From: CAIWHR01 sp963813415
GTDB taxonomy: Bacteria; Pseudomonadota; Gammaproteobacteria; Burkholderiales; Casimicrobiaceae
Length of the DNA stretch: 64,000 nucleotides
NCBI GenBank assembly: GCA_963813415.1
Contig: CAWEYW010000010.1
Coordinates: forward strand, 62,001-126,000
Direction of reading: 5' to 3'
The position numbers and the translations under genes were made by a program. Below the pieces are notes generated by a model. That model had not been told where the DNA came from, ran no database searches, and was given only the letters and a program-made list of their open reading frames with translations. Positions within the stretch are counted from its first letter, which is position 1. Each line of letters starts with the position of its first letter. This document shows, piece after piece, positions 43,557-52,120 of this stretch.

Positions 43557-45020
43557 GTGACTGATCTCTCCCTCCCTGCCGTGAGCGGCGCGCTGCTATC
43601 GGAGGCCTCCGGGCTGCTGCTAGCCCCGGCCGGTCTCGACCTCGCCGCACTCGACCCGGTACTGGCGTCGATCCATACCCACGACATCGACTTCGCCGAC
43701 CTGTATTTCCAGTATTCGCGCATCGAGAGCTGGAGCCTCGAGGAAGGGATCGTCAAGTCGGGATCGTTCAGCATCGACCGCGGCGTGGGCGTGCGCGCCG
43801 TGCACGGCGAGAAGCAGGCCTTCGCGTATTCGGACGACATCAGCCTGCGGGCGCTGGAGGAGGCCGCGACGGCAACGCGCGCCATCAGCCGCCAGGGCCA
43901 GTCCGCCGTAGCGCCGCTCACCCGCATGGGCTCCGCGCGCGCGCTGTACGCGCCACAGGACCCGGTGTCTTCGCTCGACGATGCGGCGAAGGTCAAGCTG
44001 CTGGAGCGCCTCGAGCAGCGAGCCCGCGCGCGGGACCCGCGCGTCGTCCAGGTCATGGCATCGCTGGCCGGCGAATACGAGGCGATCCTGGTCGCGCGCA
44101 GCGATGGCCTCATTGCCGCGGACGTGCGGCCGCTGGTACGGCTGTCCCTGCACGTGATCGTCGAGGAAGCCGGGCGCCGGGAGCAGGGCTCCGCGGGGGG
44201 CGGTGGACGCTGCGATTATGCGTATTTCACCGAGGCGATCGTGGACGACTATGCCGCGCGCGCCGTGGACCAGGCCCTTCTCAATCTAGGGGCGCGCGAG
44301 GCACCCGCCGGCAACATGACCGTCGTGCTCGGCCACGGCTGGCCGGGGATCCTGTTGCATGAGGCGATCGGCCACGGCCTCGAGGGCGATTTCAACCGCA
44401 AGGGTACGAGCGCCTTCGCTGGCCGCGTCGGCCAGCGCGTGGCCGCGCCGGGCGTGACGGTCATCGACGACGGCAGCATCGAACGCCGCCGGGGCTCGCT
44501 CAACATCGACGACGAAGGCAATCCGACGCAGCGAACGGTGCTGATCGAGGACGGGATCCTCAAGGGCTACATGCAGGACCGGCTCAACGCTCGCCTCATG
44601 AACGTGAGCTCGACGGGCAATGGGCGGCGGGAATCGTTCGCGCATCTGCCGATGCCACGCATGACCAACACCATCATGCTGGCGGGCCAGCACGATGCCG
44701 AGGAGATCATCGCCTCGGTCAAGGACGGGCTCTACGCGGTGAACTTCGGTGGTGGCCAGGTCGACATCACGAGCGGGAAATTCGTCTTCTCGGCAGCCGA
44801 GGCGTGGAAGATCGAGAATGGCAAGCTGGCCTATCCCGTGCGCGGTGCGACCCTCATCGGCAATGGCCCCGATGCCCTCACGCGCGTTTCCATGATCGGC
44901 AGCGACATGGCGCTCGACCCCGGCGTTGGCACCTGCGGCAAGGACGGGCAGAGCGTGCCCGTCGGCGTCGGCCAGCCCACCTTGCGGATCGACGGCCTTA
45001 CCGTCGGGGGCACGGCTTAG
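43557..45020 (+). CDS. tldD: Metalloprotease TldD
   Basis: TldD, partner of TldE/PmbA, a zinc protease that degrades or matures modified peptides; 487 residues. The zinc motif HEAIGHGLEGDFNRKGTSAF is at about residues 263-282. SSTGNGRRESFAHLPMPRM and FGGGQVDITSGKFVFSAAEA are further family blocks. The GTG at 43,557 follows an AAGGA site at 43,546-43,550 and gives the family-standard length. The stop shares bases with the convergent methyltransferase stop. No pmbA is in view. Confidence 0.93.
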   Translation: MTDLSLPAVSGALLSEASGLLLAPAGLDLAALDPVLASIHTHDIDFADLYFQYSRIESWSLEEGIVKSGSFSIDRGVGVRAVHGEKQAFAYSDDISLRALEEAATATRAISRQGQSAVAPLTRMGSARALYAPQDPVSSLDDAAKVKLLERLEQRARARDPRVVQVMASLAGEYEAILVARSDGLIAADVRPLVRLSLHVIVEEAGRREQGSAGGGGRCDYAYFTEAIVDDYAARAVDQALLNLGAREAPAGNMTVVLGHGWPGILLHEAIGHGLEGDFNRKGTSAFAGRVGQRVAAPGVTVIDDGSIERRRGSLNIDDEGNPTQRTVLIEDGILKGYMQDRLNARLMNVSSTGNGRRESFAHLPMPRMTNTIMLAGQHDAEEIIASVKDGLYAVNFGGGQVDITSGKFVFSAAEAWKIENGKLAYPVRGATLIGNGPDALTRVSMIGSDMALDPGVGTCGKDGQSVPVGVGQPTLRIDGLTVGGTA

Positions 45021-45757
45021 GCTGGCATCACGCGCGTTGTATAGAACTGTGCGTCGTCGCGCCGCGCCGCGCTGTAATCCCACCAGCGATCCCCGATCAC
45101 GTAGCCGTGCGCCTGCAGCATGCCGTCGAGCGCCATCGGCGTGAATGGCCGGATGTCCTCGCAAACGTCGATCGTCTCGAGCAGGTTGCCTGCCGCATCG
45201 TAGCGCTGGTAGCGCCGCTCGATGCGGTTGATGCCCGGCGCGAGAACCGTGACGCGTTTCGAGCGCACGAGCTCGCCGTCGTCGCAGCGCCGGCGGTAAT
45301 CGAGCTGCAGGTCGCTCGTGGGGCTCACCGGCCGGGGCACGAACGTGTCGATGACCAGTGACCCGCCCGGGCGCAGGATGCTGCGCACGCCCAGCAGGAA
45401 GCGCGTGAGGTCGGCGTTCTCCACGAGGTACGTCACCAGGGAATACGGGCAGAGCACGGTCCCGAACACCGGGCGGAAGGCCAGCGCGCGGATGTCCATG
45501 CGGCAGACACGCGTCGCGACTCCGCGGCACAACGCCTTCCGCTGCAACTCGCCGAGCATGGCCGCGGACGCATCCACCCCGATGATATCGATTCCCCGGG
45601 CGAGAAGCTCGAGCAGGATGCGCCCGTTGCCGCAACCGAGCTCCAGCACCGGCTCCTGTCCGGCGCACACGTTGCCGTAGAAGCCGACATCGTCGAAGAT
45701 CATGTTGCGCGCCATGTCGATGTCGTAGAAGCGCGCGATGCGATCGTAGTTGGTCAT
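45017..45757 (-). CDS. Class I SAM-dependent methyltransferase
   Basis: Rossmann-fold methyltransferase of 246 residues: Tyr-rich lead (NYDRIARFYDIDMARNMIFD), SAM motif I VLELGCGNGRILLELLARG at about residues 38-56, IGVDASAAML (motif II acidic), and CPYSLVTYLVENADL. The ATG at 45,757 overlaps the stop of the double glycosyltransferase gene (ATGA), linking it to that glycan module; an O-methylation of a sugar or glycan end is a reasonable guess but unproven. It converges on tldD with overlapping stops. Confidence 0.85.
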   Translation of the reverse strand: MTNYDRIARFYDIDMARNMIFDDVGFYGNVCAGQEPVLELGCGNGRILLELLARGIDIIGVDASAAMLGELQRKALCRGVATRVCRMDIRALAFRPVFGTVLCPYSLVTYLVENADLTRFLLGVRSILRPGGSLVIDTFVPRPVSPTSDLQLDYRRRCDDGELVRSKRVTVLAPGINRIERRYQRYDAAGNLLETIDVCEDIRPFTPMALDGMLQAHGYVIGDRWWDYSAARRDDAQFYTTRVMPA

Positions 45758-48003
45758 GGGTGAAGGTTGGTGTTCGATCGATCCGCCAGCAGTGTGCGGT
45801 AGAGCGTGCGTGCAACTGCCGCACACGCGTCCCATTGATACGGCTGCAGTCGTGCGACGTCGGGCTGCTCGAGGCGGTGGCGCGCGGCTGGATCGGACAA
45901 CAGGCGCACGATCGGCTCGACCATCGCCGGCACGTCGTCCACGATGATCAGTCCCGCAAATCCTGCGTCCTCGAAGCCGCGCGCGCCATCACGGGTGGTG
46001 ACGCATGCGCGCCCGGCGCTCAGCGACTCGATCAGCTTCACCGCCGATCCCCGGATGTCGTGCAGAGGATTGATCGTAAGGGTGCATTCGCGCAGCAGAA
46101 CGGGAACATCGTCACGATGGCCGTGGACGTGCACGCCCGGCTGTCGCAACGCGGATGCCGGGCCGCCATCCTGCAGCGCCTCGTCGCCGCCGAGGATGAT
46201 GAGCTCGACCGCGGGCATCGCGGCGCGGATGCGCGGGTAGGCGTCCCGCACGAAGGCTTCGATCCCGCGCACATTCGGCGCATAGCGGAAGGGCCCGATG
46301 AAGAGCAGGCGGGCTGCCTGCGATGGTTGGTAGTCGCCAAGGCGCACGGAACTGCCGTTCGGGACGCACGCGATTCGCGGATGCTGCACGAGTGCGCCAT
46401 CTTCCGGCGAGCACACGATGACCGCATCGAAACGCTGCACGACGTCGCGCTCGAATGCCTGAAACGCTTGCGGCGAGCTGAACTCGCCAGTGCTGCAGGC
46501 ATCATGCAGGCTGAGCACCCAGCGCTCGCCGGGTTGTCGCGCGGTGACCAGGCCGGCGAGCTCCGCGTGCTCGATCTGCACCACCGCCGGCCGATGCCGC
46601 GCGATGGCGGCGGCAACCGTTTGCGCGAGCGCCGGGTGGGCATGCACCCGCATGCGCGCATCCATCGGCGCATTCTGCGGCGCCCGCTCTTCGCCTGCAC
46701 GACGCACCAGGTACGCGGCGGCGAGCCCATCCATCCAGGCGAAGCTGCGCGCGTCGTACAGGTCGGCCTCGTCCGAGACGAGCACGACATCGTAGTCGCG
46801 GCACAGGCAACGCACGAGTTCGGCGATGCGGCGTGCGCCGCCATGGCGTGGCGGAAAAACGGCAAAAGGTGTCACCAGCAGCAACGTCGGGCGGGCAGCG
46901 GCATGTTGCGCACGCAGTCGGTAACTGTAGGATGCCGGAGCGAGCGCCACACCGGCGACGTTGTACTGCCAGAGCACCGGTGGCGGGAGCGGCTGAGGCG
47001 CGCGGCGTGCGTGAATGCGTCGGCGAAATACGCCGGCAGCGACCCGCGCAGAGGCGAGCTCGCGCTGGCTTGCATAGGGCAGGTCGCACACGCGGCGCAT
47101 GAATCCGCTTGCGGGCTCCGGCGTTGGCCGATGGCGTGCCTCGAACAGGAGGCGGTTCCGTTCCACGATGCGGTCCAGCTCCTCTGGCGGGTAGAAGCGC
47201 GCGGTCGTTGCGCGATGGCGATGTTGCGCGCGTGCAGCGGGCACGAACAGGACTCGCCAGCCATCGCGCCACGCCCGGACGCCCCATTCCGCATCTTCCC
47301 AGTAGAACGGATCGTACGCAAAGCTCGCAGGCAGGTACTCCTGCAGCACGCGCGTACGCATCAGTGCGGCACCACCGCTGGCGCACAGCGCCGGCACGGG
47401 GCCGCTGCGTTCGTCGGCTTCGGCGTGAAAGAGATGCACGCCGTTGCCGTCGGCGTACCAGTCCGTGAAGCCCGTCTCCTCGCGACGGCCGCTGTCGCTG
47501 CGCTGCAGGATCTGGGCGCCAAGGGCGAACACGTCGTCGCCACGCGCGCTCATCAGGTGCAGGAGCGCATCGGGCGCGAGGCGCATGTCGTTGTTGAGCA
47601 GCAGTGCCCAGTCGTACCGGGCGACCGCGAGACCGCGGGCGATCGCGCGGGCGAACCCCAGCGGAGCATCGCTGAACAGGAACTGCACCTGCGGATGCCG
47701 CTCGCGCAATCCGGCGTATGCCGCAGGGGGCGCGCCATTCACAACGACGATCACCTGCTGTGGCTCCGCGACGTCGTGCAGCGCAAGGTCCAAGGCATCA
47801 AGGCACTCCTGCAGCATGGCCGGCGCATCGCGCTCGGGAATGATGACAGTGATGCCTGGCGACCAGGGCGTGCTTCGTCCCTGTCGTGCCGGCAACGAGG
47901 GGGCCAAGGCATCCGCAGCGCACGCCGCGAGGAAAAGCGGCATGAGCCGCACCCGCTGCCGCCAGCTGCTCCCCCACGGGCGCGCTGCTTCGCGGTCGCC
48001 CAT
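45754..48003 (-). CDS. Two-domain glycosyltransferase (GT2 + GT4)
   Basis: Protein of 749 residues with two glycosyltransferase domains. Residues about 50-320 are GT-A, family 2: ITVIIPERDAPAMLQECLDA, the DxD-equivalent LLNNDMRLAPDAL, and FYWEDAEWGVRAWRDGW. Residues about 390-745 are GT-B, family 4-like: RPTLLLVTPFAVFPPRHGGA, IEHAELAGLV, LLFIGPFRYAPNVRGIEAF at about 568, and HDIRGSAVKLIESLSAGRAC with the donor-binding Glu. Such fusions add two sugars in sequence to a cell-surface glycan. The ATG at 48,003 is 2 bp after the upstream stop. No membrane helix is obvious, so it probably acts on the cytoplasmic face. Confidence 0.85.
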   Translation of the reverse strand: MGDREAARPWGSSWRQRVRLMPLFLAACAADALAPSLPARQGRSTPWSPGITVIIPERDAPAMLQECLDALDLALHDVAEPQQVIVVVNGAPPAAYAGLRERHPQVQFLFSDAPLGFARAIARGLAVARYDWALLLNNDMRLAPDALLHLMSARGDDVFALGAQILQRSDSGRREETGFTDWYADGNGVHLFHAEADERSGPVPALCASGGAALMRTRVLQEYLPASFAYDPFYWEDAEWGVRAWRDGWRVLFVPAARAQHRHRATTARFYPPEELDRIVERNRLLFEARHRPTPEPASGFMRRVCDLPYASQRELASARVAAGVFRRRIHARRAPQPLPPPVLWQYNVAGVALAPASYSYRLRAQHAAARPTLLLVTPFAVFPPRHGGARRIAELVRCLCRDYDVVLVSDEADLYDARSFAWMDGLAAAYLVRRAGEERAPQNAPMDARMRVHAHPALAQTVAAAIARHRPAVVQIEHAELAGLVTARQPGERWVLSLHDACSTGEFSSPQAFQAFERDVVQRFDAVIVCSPEDGALVQHPRIACVPNGSSVRLGDYQPSQAARLLFIGPFRYAPNVRGIEAFVRDAYPRIRAAMPAVELIILGGDEALQDGGPASALRQPGVHVHGHRDDVPVLLRECTLTINPLHDIRGSAVKLIESLSAGRACVTTRDGARGFEDAGFAGLIIVDDVPAMVEPIVRLLSDPAARHRLEQPDVARLQPYQWDACAAVARTLYRTLLADRSNTNLHP

Positions 48004-48005
48004 CT

Positions 48006-49088
48006 TCAGACGATCAAGGGGTCGGCGCCGGAGGCCGACACGATGTCCAAGCCGTGCAATGCCTGCGACGTGAACATCGCCGCCCAGGTATTCAGGGTGT
48101 CGGCGCGGTCGAACGCGAATGGCATGGCACCGTCCGCGTGAACGGCGGCCGCGAGCTCCCGCTGTAGTGCGGTGACGTCCCATCGGTCGGGTGTGTCGAG
48201 GGCGCTCCCCAGGAGTTGGGCCACGCGCACGGTCTGCGCCGCGACGTCGATGCGCCTCACGCCAGCTGCGCCGCTGCGCAACTCGGGCACGCGTCCCGTG
48301 GCGTGGGCCGCGGACCAGAGCCGATCGAATTGCGTGGCAATGCCTCGCAGCCGGCTCCGCACGCGCAGTCCAGGCAACGCGCTCAAAGCGCCTTCGTACG
48401 CATAGAGCAGCGGATGCACCTCGTCGTGCGGGTTTTGCGCGCATGCATCGAGCGCTGCCGCCAGCGTTGTCTCCGCTGCTTCACGTATCGACCGCGGGAT
48501 CGGGAGCGACTCGGCGGCGCGCAGCAATCCGGCACCGGCTTTCGCAAGGAAGCCCCCACGCTGCGTCGACCAACGCGGCGGCACGCCGTCGACGGAGGAC
48601 GGGAGGCAAGCGTCGAACATGCCGTCAGCCGCCACCAGCCGCTGGAGCAATGCGCACAAGGCTCCGACGGCGTGCGCATCCGGCACGATCAGGCGCTCTG
48701 CGACCGCTGCGCCTATGCCGCGCACCGCCATCGCGATATCGAAGGTGAACAGCGTGCGATTGCGCCAGTCCTCGTCGGCCGCCTGCAGGTACACGCGTGT
48801 CTGCGGATTCGGCGTTCGTGCCCACGCCCCGAGCCACGCCTGCGCGGCTGCGGCACGCGTGGCCAGCCCCGACTGGTCCGGCGCGTGGCGGCTGCACCAC
48901 GCGAGCCATTGCAGGTAGTAGCCGGTGATCTCGGGGTAGACGTAACGCGCGCCGCCATCCGCATCGAACGATCCCCCCACTGCGCCCGAGCGCGGTCCCG
49001 AGCGCACCTGCGCAGGACCGTGCAGAAGCCAGTCGTCGATGCGTTGCGCCGCGGCTACGAACTCCGTTGCGATTGGCGTGGCGCTCAT
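48006..49088 (-). CDS. Unrecognised protein, probable alpha/alpha-toroid fold
   Basis: 360 residues, not assigned to a family with certainty. It is rich in Ala-laden amphipathic helices and contains GGSFDADGGARYVYPEITGY, DEDWRNRTLFTFDIAMAVRG, QRGGFLAKAGAGLLRAAESL and a terminal FDRADTLNTWAAMFTSQALH. The repeated helix pairs and the YPEITGY motif resemble helical-toroid proteins of polysaccharide clusters (six-hairpin glycosidase/lyase or epimerase C-terminal type), but no catalytic residues can be named. ATG at 49,088 overlaps the epimerase stop (ATGA) and the glycosyltransferase starts 2 bp after its end, so it is part of the same glycan module. No signal peptide. Confidence 0.7.
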   Translation of the reverse strand: MSATPIATEFVAAAQRIDDWLLHGPAQVRSGPRSGAVGGSFDADGGARYVYPEITGYYLQWLAWCSRHAPDQSGLATRAAAAQAWLGAWARTPNPQTRVYLQAADEDWRNRTLFTFDIAMAVRGIGAAVAERLIVPDAHAVGALCALLQRLVAADGMFDACLPSSVDGVPPRWSTQRGGFLAKAGAGLLRAAESLPIPRSIREAAETTLAAALDACAQNPHDEVHPLLYAYEGALSALPGLRVRSRLRGIATQFDRLWSAAHATGRVPELRSGAAGVRRIDVAAQTVRVAQLLGSALDTPDRWDVTALQRELAAAVHADGAMPFAFDRADTLNTWAAMFTSQALHGLDIVSASGADPLIV

Positions 49089-50245
49089 CGCACGTCCGCG
49101 CACACATGCTCGAGGACTGCGCCGATGCGCTGCGCGGCGTCGCCGGCGCCGAATGGCGCGTCATCGTCGAAAGGTATCGGCGCCCGGCGTGGCTCGTCCA
49201 GCATGACCGTCGCAGCGCGCACGATGTCTTCGCGGTTGACTGCGACGAGTCGCACGAAGCCGGTCTGCAGACATTCCGGCCGCTCGGTGTTGGAGCGCGG
49301 CACGAGCAGCGGCGTGCCAAGATGCGGTGCCTCCTCCTGGATGCCGCCGGAATCGCTGATGACGAGCGCGGCACGCGCGACGGTGCGCACGAAGCGCGGA
49401 TATTCCATCGGGTCGACGAGCTGGAATGCCATGTTGGAACCGAGCCGGCGACGAATGCGCTTCGCGATGCGCGGATTCGGGTGCACGGGAAAGATTATGT
49501 GCAGGTCGGGCCGCAGCGCGACCAGGTCGATCAGCGCGTCGCAGAAGATTCCGGCGTTGGCGTCCCAGTTCTCCCGGCGGTGCAGCGTGACGACGACGAC
49601 GCGGGTCAGCTCCGCAGGCCGCGCAATCCCCGCCACCTCGAGGAGCGCGCGCAAGCTGTCGATGCCGGTGTTGCCGACGCGGTGGATGCGCTCGCGCGGG
49701 ATGCCCTCGGCAAGCAGATGCTCCACCGCCGAGCGACACGGCGCGAAGTGCCAGGTCGCGTAGCGCGCGATGCGCCGGCGAAACCACTCCTCGGGGAACG
49801 GATCGCGCGGATTGTCAGTACGCAGGCCCGCCTCGACGTGTGCCACGCGCAGGCCGGCCTCGCAAGCGGCGCGCGCGCCGGCATACGCCGTGAGCGTGTC
49901 GCCCTGCACGATCACCGCTGCGGGTGCGATCCGGCGCAGGCCGCTGCGCAAGCTCGCCTGCAGATGGCGGGTCGCCGCGGCGAGGTTGGGCAGTCCCGGC
50001 AAGGCCGCAAGCTCGACATCGCATCGCAGATCGAATCCGGCCAGCGTATGGCGTACGGCCGCCGGATGCTGCCCGCTGTTGATGACGATCGGTCGCAAGC
50101 GCGCACTCGCCTGGAGCGCGCGCACCACCGGGGCGAGCTTGATCGCTTCGGGGCGCGTGCCGACGACGACGCCGATGGCCGAGCGTGGATCGGTCGTGCG
50201 ATCAGCGTGCTGGCGTTCGGGCCAGGGTGGGAGTGGGGCGCTCAT
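49085..50245 (-). CDS. UDP-N-acetylglucosamine 2-epimerase (WecB-like)
   Basis: Non-hydrolysing UDP-GlcNAc 2-epimerase family, 386 residues, making UDP-ManNAc for surface polysaccharide. Visible residues are VVVGTRPEAIKLAPVVRALQ, INSGQHPAAV, QGDTLTAYAGARAA, HVEAGLRTDNPRDPFPEEWF, VTLHRRENWD and SDSGGIQEEAPHLGTPLLVP, covering the catalytic Asp, Glu and His positions of WecB. The first ~20 residues are extra and weakly conserved, so a later start is possible. It is the first of four tightly linked genes going left. Confidence 0.9.
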   Translation of the reverse strand: MSAPLPPWPERQHADRTTDPRSAIGVVVGTRPEAIKLAPVVRALQASARLRPIVINSGQHPAAVRHTLAGFDLRCDVELAALPGLPNLAAATRHLQASLRSGLRRIAPAAVIVQGDTLTAYAGARAACEAGLRVAHVEAGLRTDNPRDPFPEEWFRRRIARYATWHFAPCRSAVEHLLAEGIPRERIHRVGNTGIDSLRALLEVAGIARPAELTRVVVVTLHRRENWDANAGIFCDALIDLVALRPDLHIIFPVHPNPRIAKRIRRRLGSNMAFQLVDPMEYPRFVRTVARAALVISDSGGIQEEAPHLGTPLLVPRSNTERPECLQTGFVRLVAVNREDIVRAATVMLDEPRRAPIPFDDDAPFGAGDAAQRIGAVLEHVCADVR

Positions 50246-50335
50246 GCGTGCTGTGACCGCTCGGTGCCGTGCCGACGACAGGCTTGCGCCAGCCGATCGT
50301 CCGCGGGCCTGCGGTTGTGTGACGCCCGCAGCGTA

Positions 50336-50770
50336 CTAGTGCAGCGGGCCTTTGCTTTCGGTCGTTGCGGCGGCGGGAGCCTGCGAGGCGTGATGCATCA
50401 CCATGCGCCAGCCCGATGGCGTGCGCATGAACACATTCGTTGCGAGGGCCGTGCCATGCGCGCCGCCTTCCTTGCCCAGCGTGACCTGCTCGACGCCGCT
50501 CTGCATCGCGAGCCCGACGGTCTCGATCATGATCACGTCTTCGAGGCGGAACGACAGCCGCGCATCGCCCGCGAAGATCTGCTCCCAGCCCGCGCGCACG
50601 GCGTCGTAGCCGACCATGCGCGCGCCCCCGGGATGGACACAAACGATCTCTTCGTCCTCCGCCCACGTGTTCATCATCGCGTCCAGATCGCGCGCCTCGA
50701 ATGCCTGATAGAACGCGAGCGCGGCATCGCTGGGGGTCGTGTAGATCGGCAGGGTGTGCGGCTTGGCCAT
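50336..50770 (-). CDS. SnoaL/DUF4440-like (NTF2-fold) protein
   Basis: Small protein of 144 residues with the NTF2-like fold: TPSDAALAFYQAFEARDLDA, MMNTWAEDEEIVCVHPGGAR and GTALATNVFMRTPSGWRMVM. Family members include ketosteroid isomerase-like and polyketide cyclase-like enzymes and many of unknown role. It sits between waaF and the wecB-type gene on the same strand; a link to either is only positional. Confidence 0.82.
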   Translation of the reverse strand: MAKPHTLPIYTTPSDAALAFYQAFEARDLDAMMNTWAEDEEIVCVHPGGARMVGYDAVRAGWEQIFAGDARLSFRLEDVIMIETVGLAMQSGVEQVTLGKEGGAHGTALATNVFMRTPSGWRMVMHHASQAPAAATTESKGPLH

Positions 50771-50808
50771 GCGCTGCAGCGATTGAAGTGTGCCGGGCTG
50801 CCGCGGGG

Positions 50809-51840
50809 CTATCGCACGGCAGTGCGCGCGAGATCATACACGGCGTCGGGGTCGAGATCGCGCAGGCACTTGAAATGGCCGAGCGGGCATTCGCGCTTGA
50901 AGCACGGACTGCAGGCAATGTCGATGCGGGCGATCTGCGCCACCGGTGACAGCGGCGGCGTGTACGTGGGCGAGGACGACCCGAAGAGTGCGACCAGCGG
51001 CACGCCAACGGCGGCGGCCGCGTGCATCAGCCCCGAATCGTTGCTGATCACGATCGCTGCGAGCGACAGCAGGTCGATGGCGGTGCCGAGATCGGTGCGG
51101 CCGGTGAGGTCGCGGATGAACGCCGCCGAGGGACCTGCGGCACGCAGCACGGCATCGGCGGCAAGGCGGTCGTTGGGCGAGCCGATAATCCACACCTGCA
51201 TGCCAGTGCCCAGGAAACGCCCGGCCAGGTCCGCGAAATGGGTGGGCGGCCAGCGCTTCGCCGGTCCGTACTCGGCCCCGGGACACAGGACCGCGACGCG
51301 CCGCCGGGAGCGCAGGTTGAGGGCGTGCACGGCAGCCGTGCGATTGCCGATGTCGGGGACGAGCTTCGGCGCCGTCGGCATCGGCACGAGCTCGCCGGGT
51401 CGCGCGACCAGGGCCGCAAACCGGTCGACCAGCCGCGGCATTTCCTTGCGCCGCAGGTGTCGCACGTCGTTCAGCAATCCCCAGCGTCCTTCGCCGGCGT
51501 ATCCGGTACGGTGCGGAATGCCGGCCAGCCACGGGACGAGCGCCGATTTCCACGAGTTCGGCAGGACCAGCGCGCGCGCATAACGCGGCCGTCCCTTGGC
51601 ATCGCGCAGCGATCGCGCCAGCGCCCGTCGCCCGGCGAGATCGAAGCGGCCGTGGCCGATGGGGTTCTCGATGATGCGCCCGATGCCGGGAATGCGTGCG
51701 TACACGGGAGCGCACCACGGCGGCGCGAGCACGTCGACGACCGGATCCTCGAACGGTTCGCGCAGCAGCGCGATCACCGGCTCCGACAGGATCGCATCGC
51801 CGACCCAGGAGGGCGCCACGACGAGAATGCGCTCGCTCAC
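50809..51840 (-). CDS. waaF: ADP-heptose:LPS heptosyltransferase II (WaaF-type)
   Basis: GT9-family transferase of 343 residues that adds the second L-glycero-D-manno-heptose to the lipopolysaccharide inner core. Start SERILVVAPSWVGDAILSEP, then LPNSWKSALVPWLAGIPHRT, CPGAEYGPAKRWPPTHFADL (ADP-heptose binding) and ISNDSGLMHAAAAVGVPLVA, FGSSSPTYTPPLSP. The C-terminus has paired cysteines (CSPCFKRECPLGHFKCL), as usual. It lies downstream of ilvE and the small zinc-finger gene, an order conserved in betaproteobacteria. Confidence 0.93.
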   Translation of the reverse strand: MSERILVVAPSWVGDAILSEPVIALLREPFEDPVVDVLAPPWCAPVYARIPGIGRIIENPIGHGRFDLAGRRALARSLRDAKGRPRYARALVLPNSWKSALVPWLAGIPHRTGYAGEGRWGLLNDVRHLRRKEMPRLVDRFAALVARPGELVPMPTAPKLVPDIGNRTAAVHALNLRSRRRVAVLCPGAEYGPAKRWPPTHFADLAGRFLGTGMQVWIIGSPNDRLAADAVLRAAGPSAAFIRDLTGRTDLGTAIDLLSLAAIVISNDSGLMHAAAAVGVPLVALFGSSSPTYTPPLSPVAQIARIDIACSPCFKRECPLGHFKCLRDLDPDAVYDLARTAVR

Positions 51841-51901
51841 CGGCAGTTCCGGTGCCTGGTGCCGCGTCGCTGGAAATCCACCGTCCGCAGCACCGGGCGT
51901 C

Positions 51902-52120
51902 TCAGTGGTGGCCGGCGCCCGCCGGGCTGCCGACGAGGCGGTAGCGCGTGCCGCAGTAGGGGCAGCGCGCCTCGCCGCTCTCGTCGAAATGCAGGAACAC
52001 GCGCGGGTGCGACGACCAGAGCGGCATGGCCGGGTTCGGACAGAACACCGGCAAATGCCGGGCGTCGACGTCGACGATCGGATGGGTGGGGGCGGTCGGT
52101 TGCGCCGTGGCGTCGCTCAT
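51902..52120 (-). CDS. Small zf-CHCC zinc-finger protein
   Basis: 72-residue protein with one zinc-binding module: His in HPRVFLHFDESGEARC and CPYCGTRYRLVG near the end, the zf-CHCC arrangement also seen in a mitochondrial complex I subunit. Role in bacteria is not known. ATG at 52,120 overlaps the ilvE stop (ATGA). The ilvE-zinc finger-waaF order recurs in betaproteobacteria. Confidence 0.88.
   Translation of the reverse strand: MSDATAQPTAPTHPIVDVDARHLPVFCPNPAMPLWSSHPRVFLHFDESGEARCPYCGTRYRLVGSPAGAGHH

Noticed and set aside
42131..44113. 660-codon minus-strand open frame opposite livMG, livF and tldD
   Set aside because: Antisense to intact, well-recognised genes, with no family features.
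45760..48141. 793-codon plus-strand open frame opposite the double glycosyltransferase
   Set aside because: Codon-phase shadow of the GT2-GT4 gene; no motif or ribosome binding site.
49067..51583. 838-codon plus-strand open frame opposite wecB, the SnoaL-like gene and waaF
   Set aside because: It lies antisense to three genes with clear families and shows only low-complexity Arg/Ala composition.
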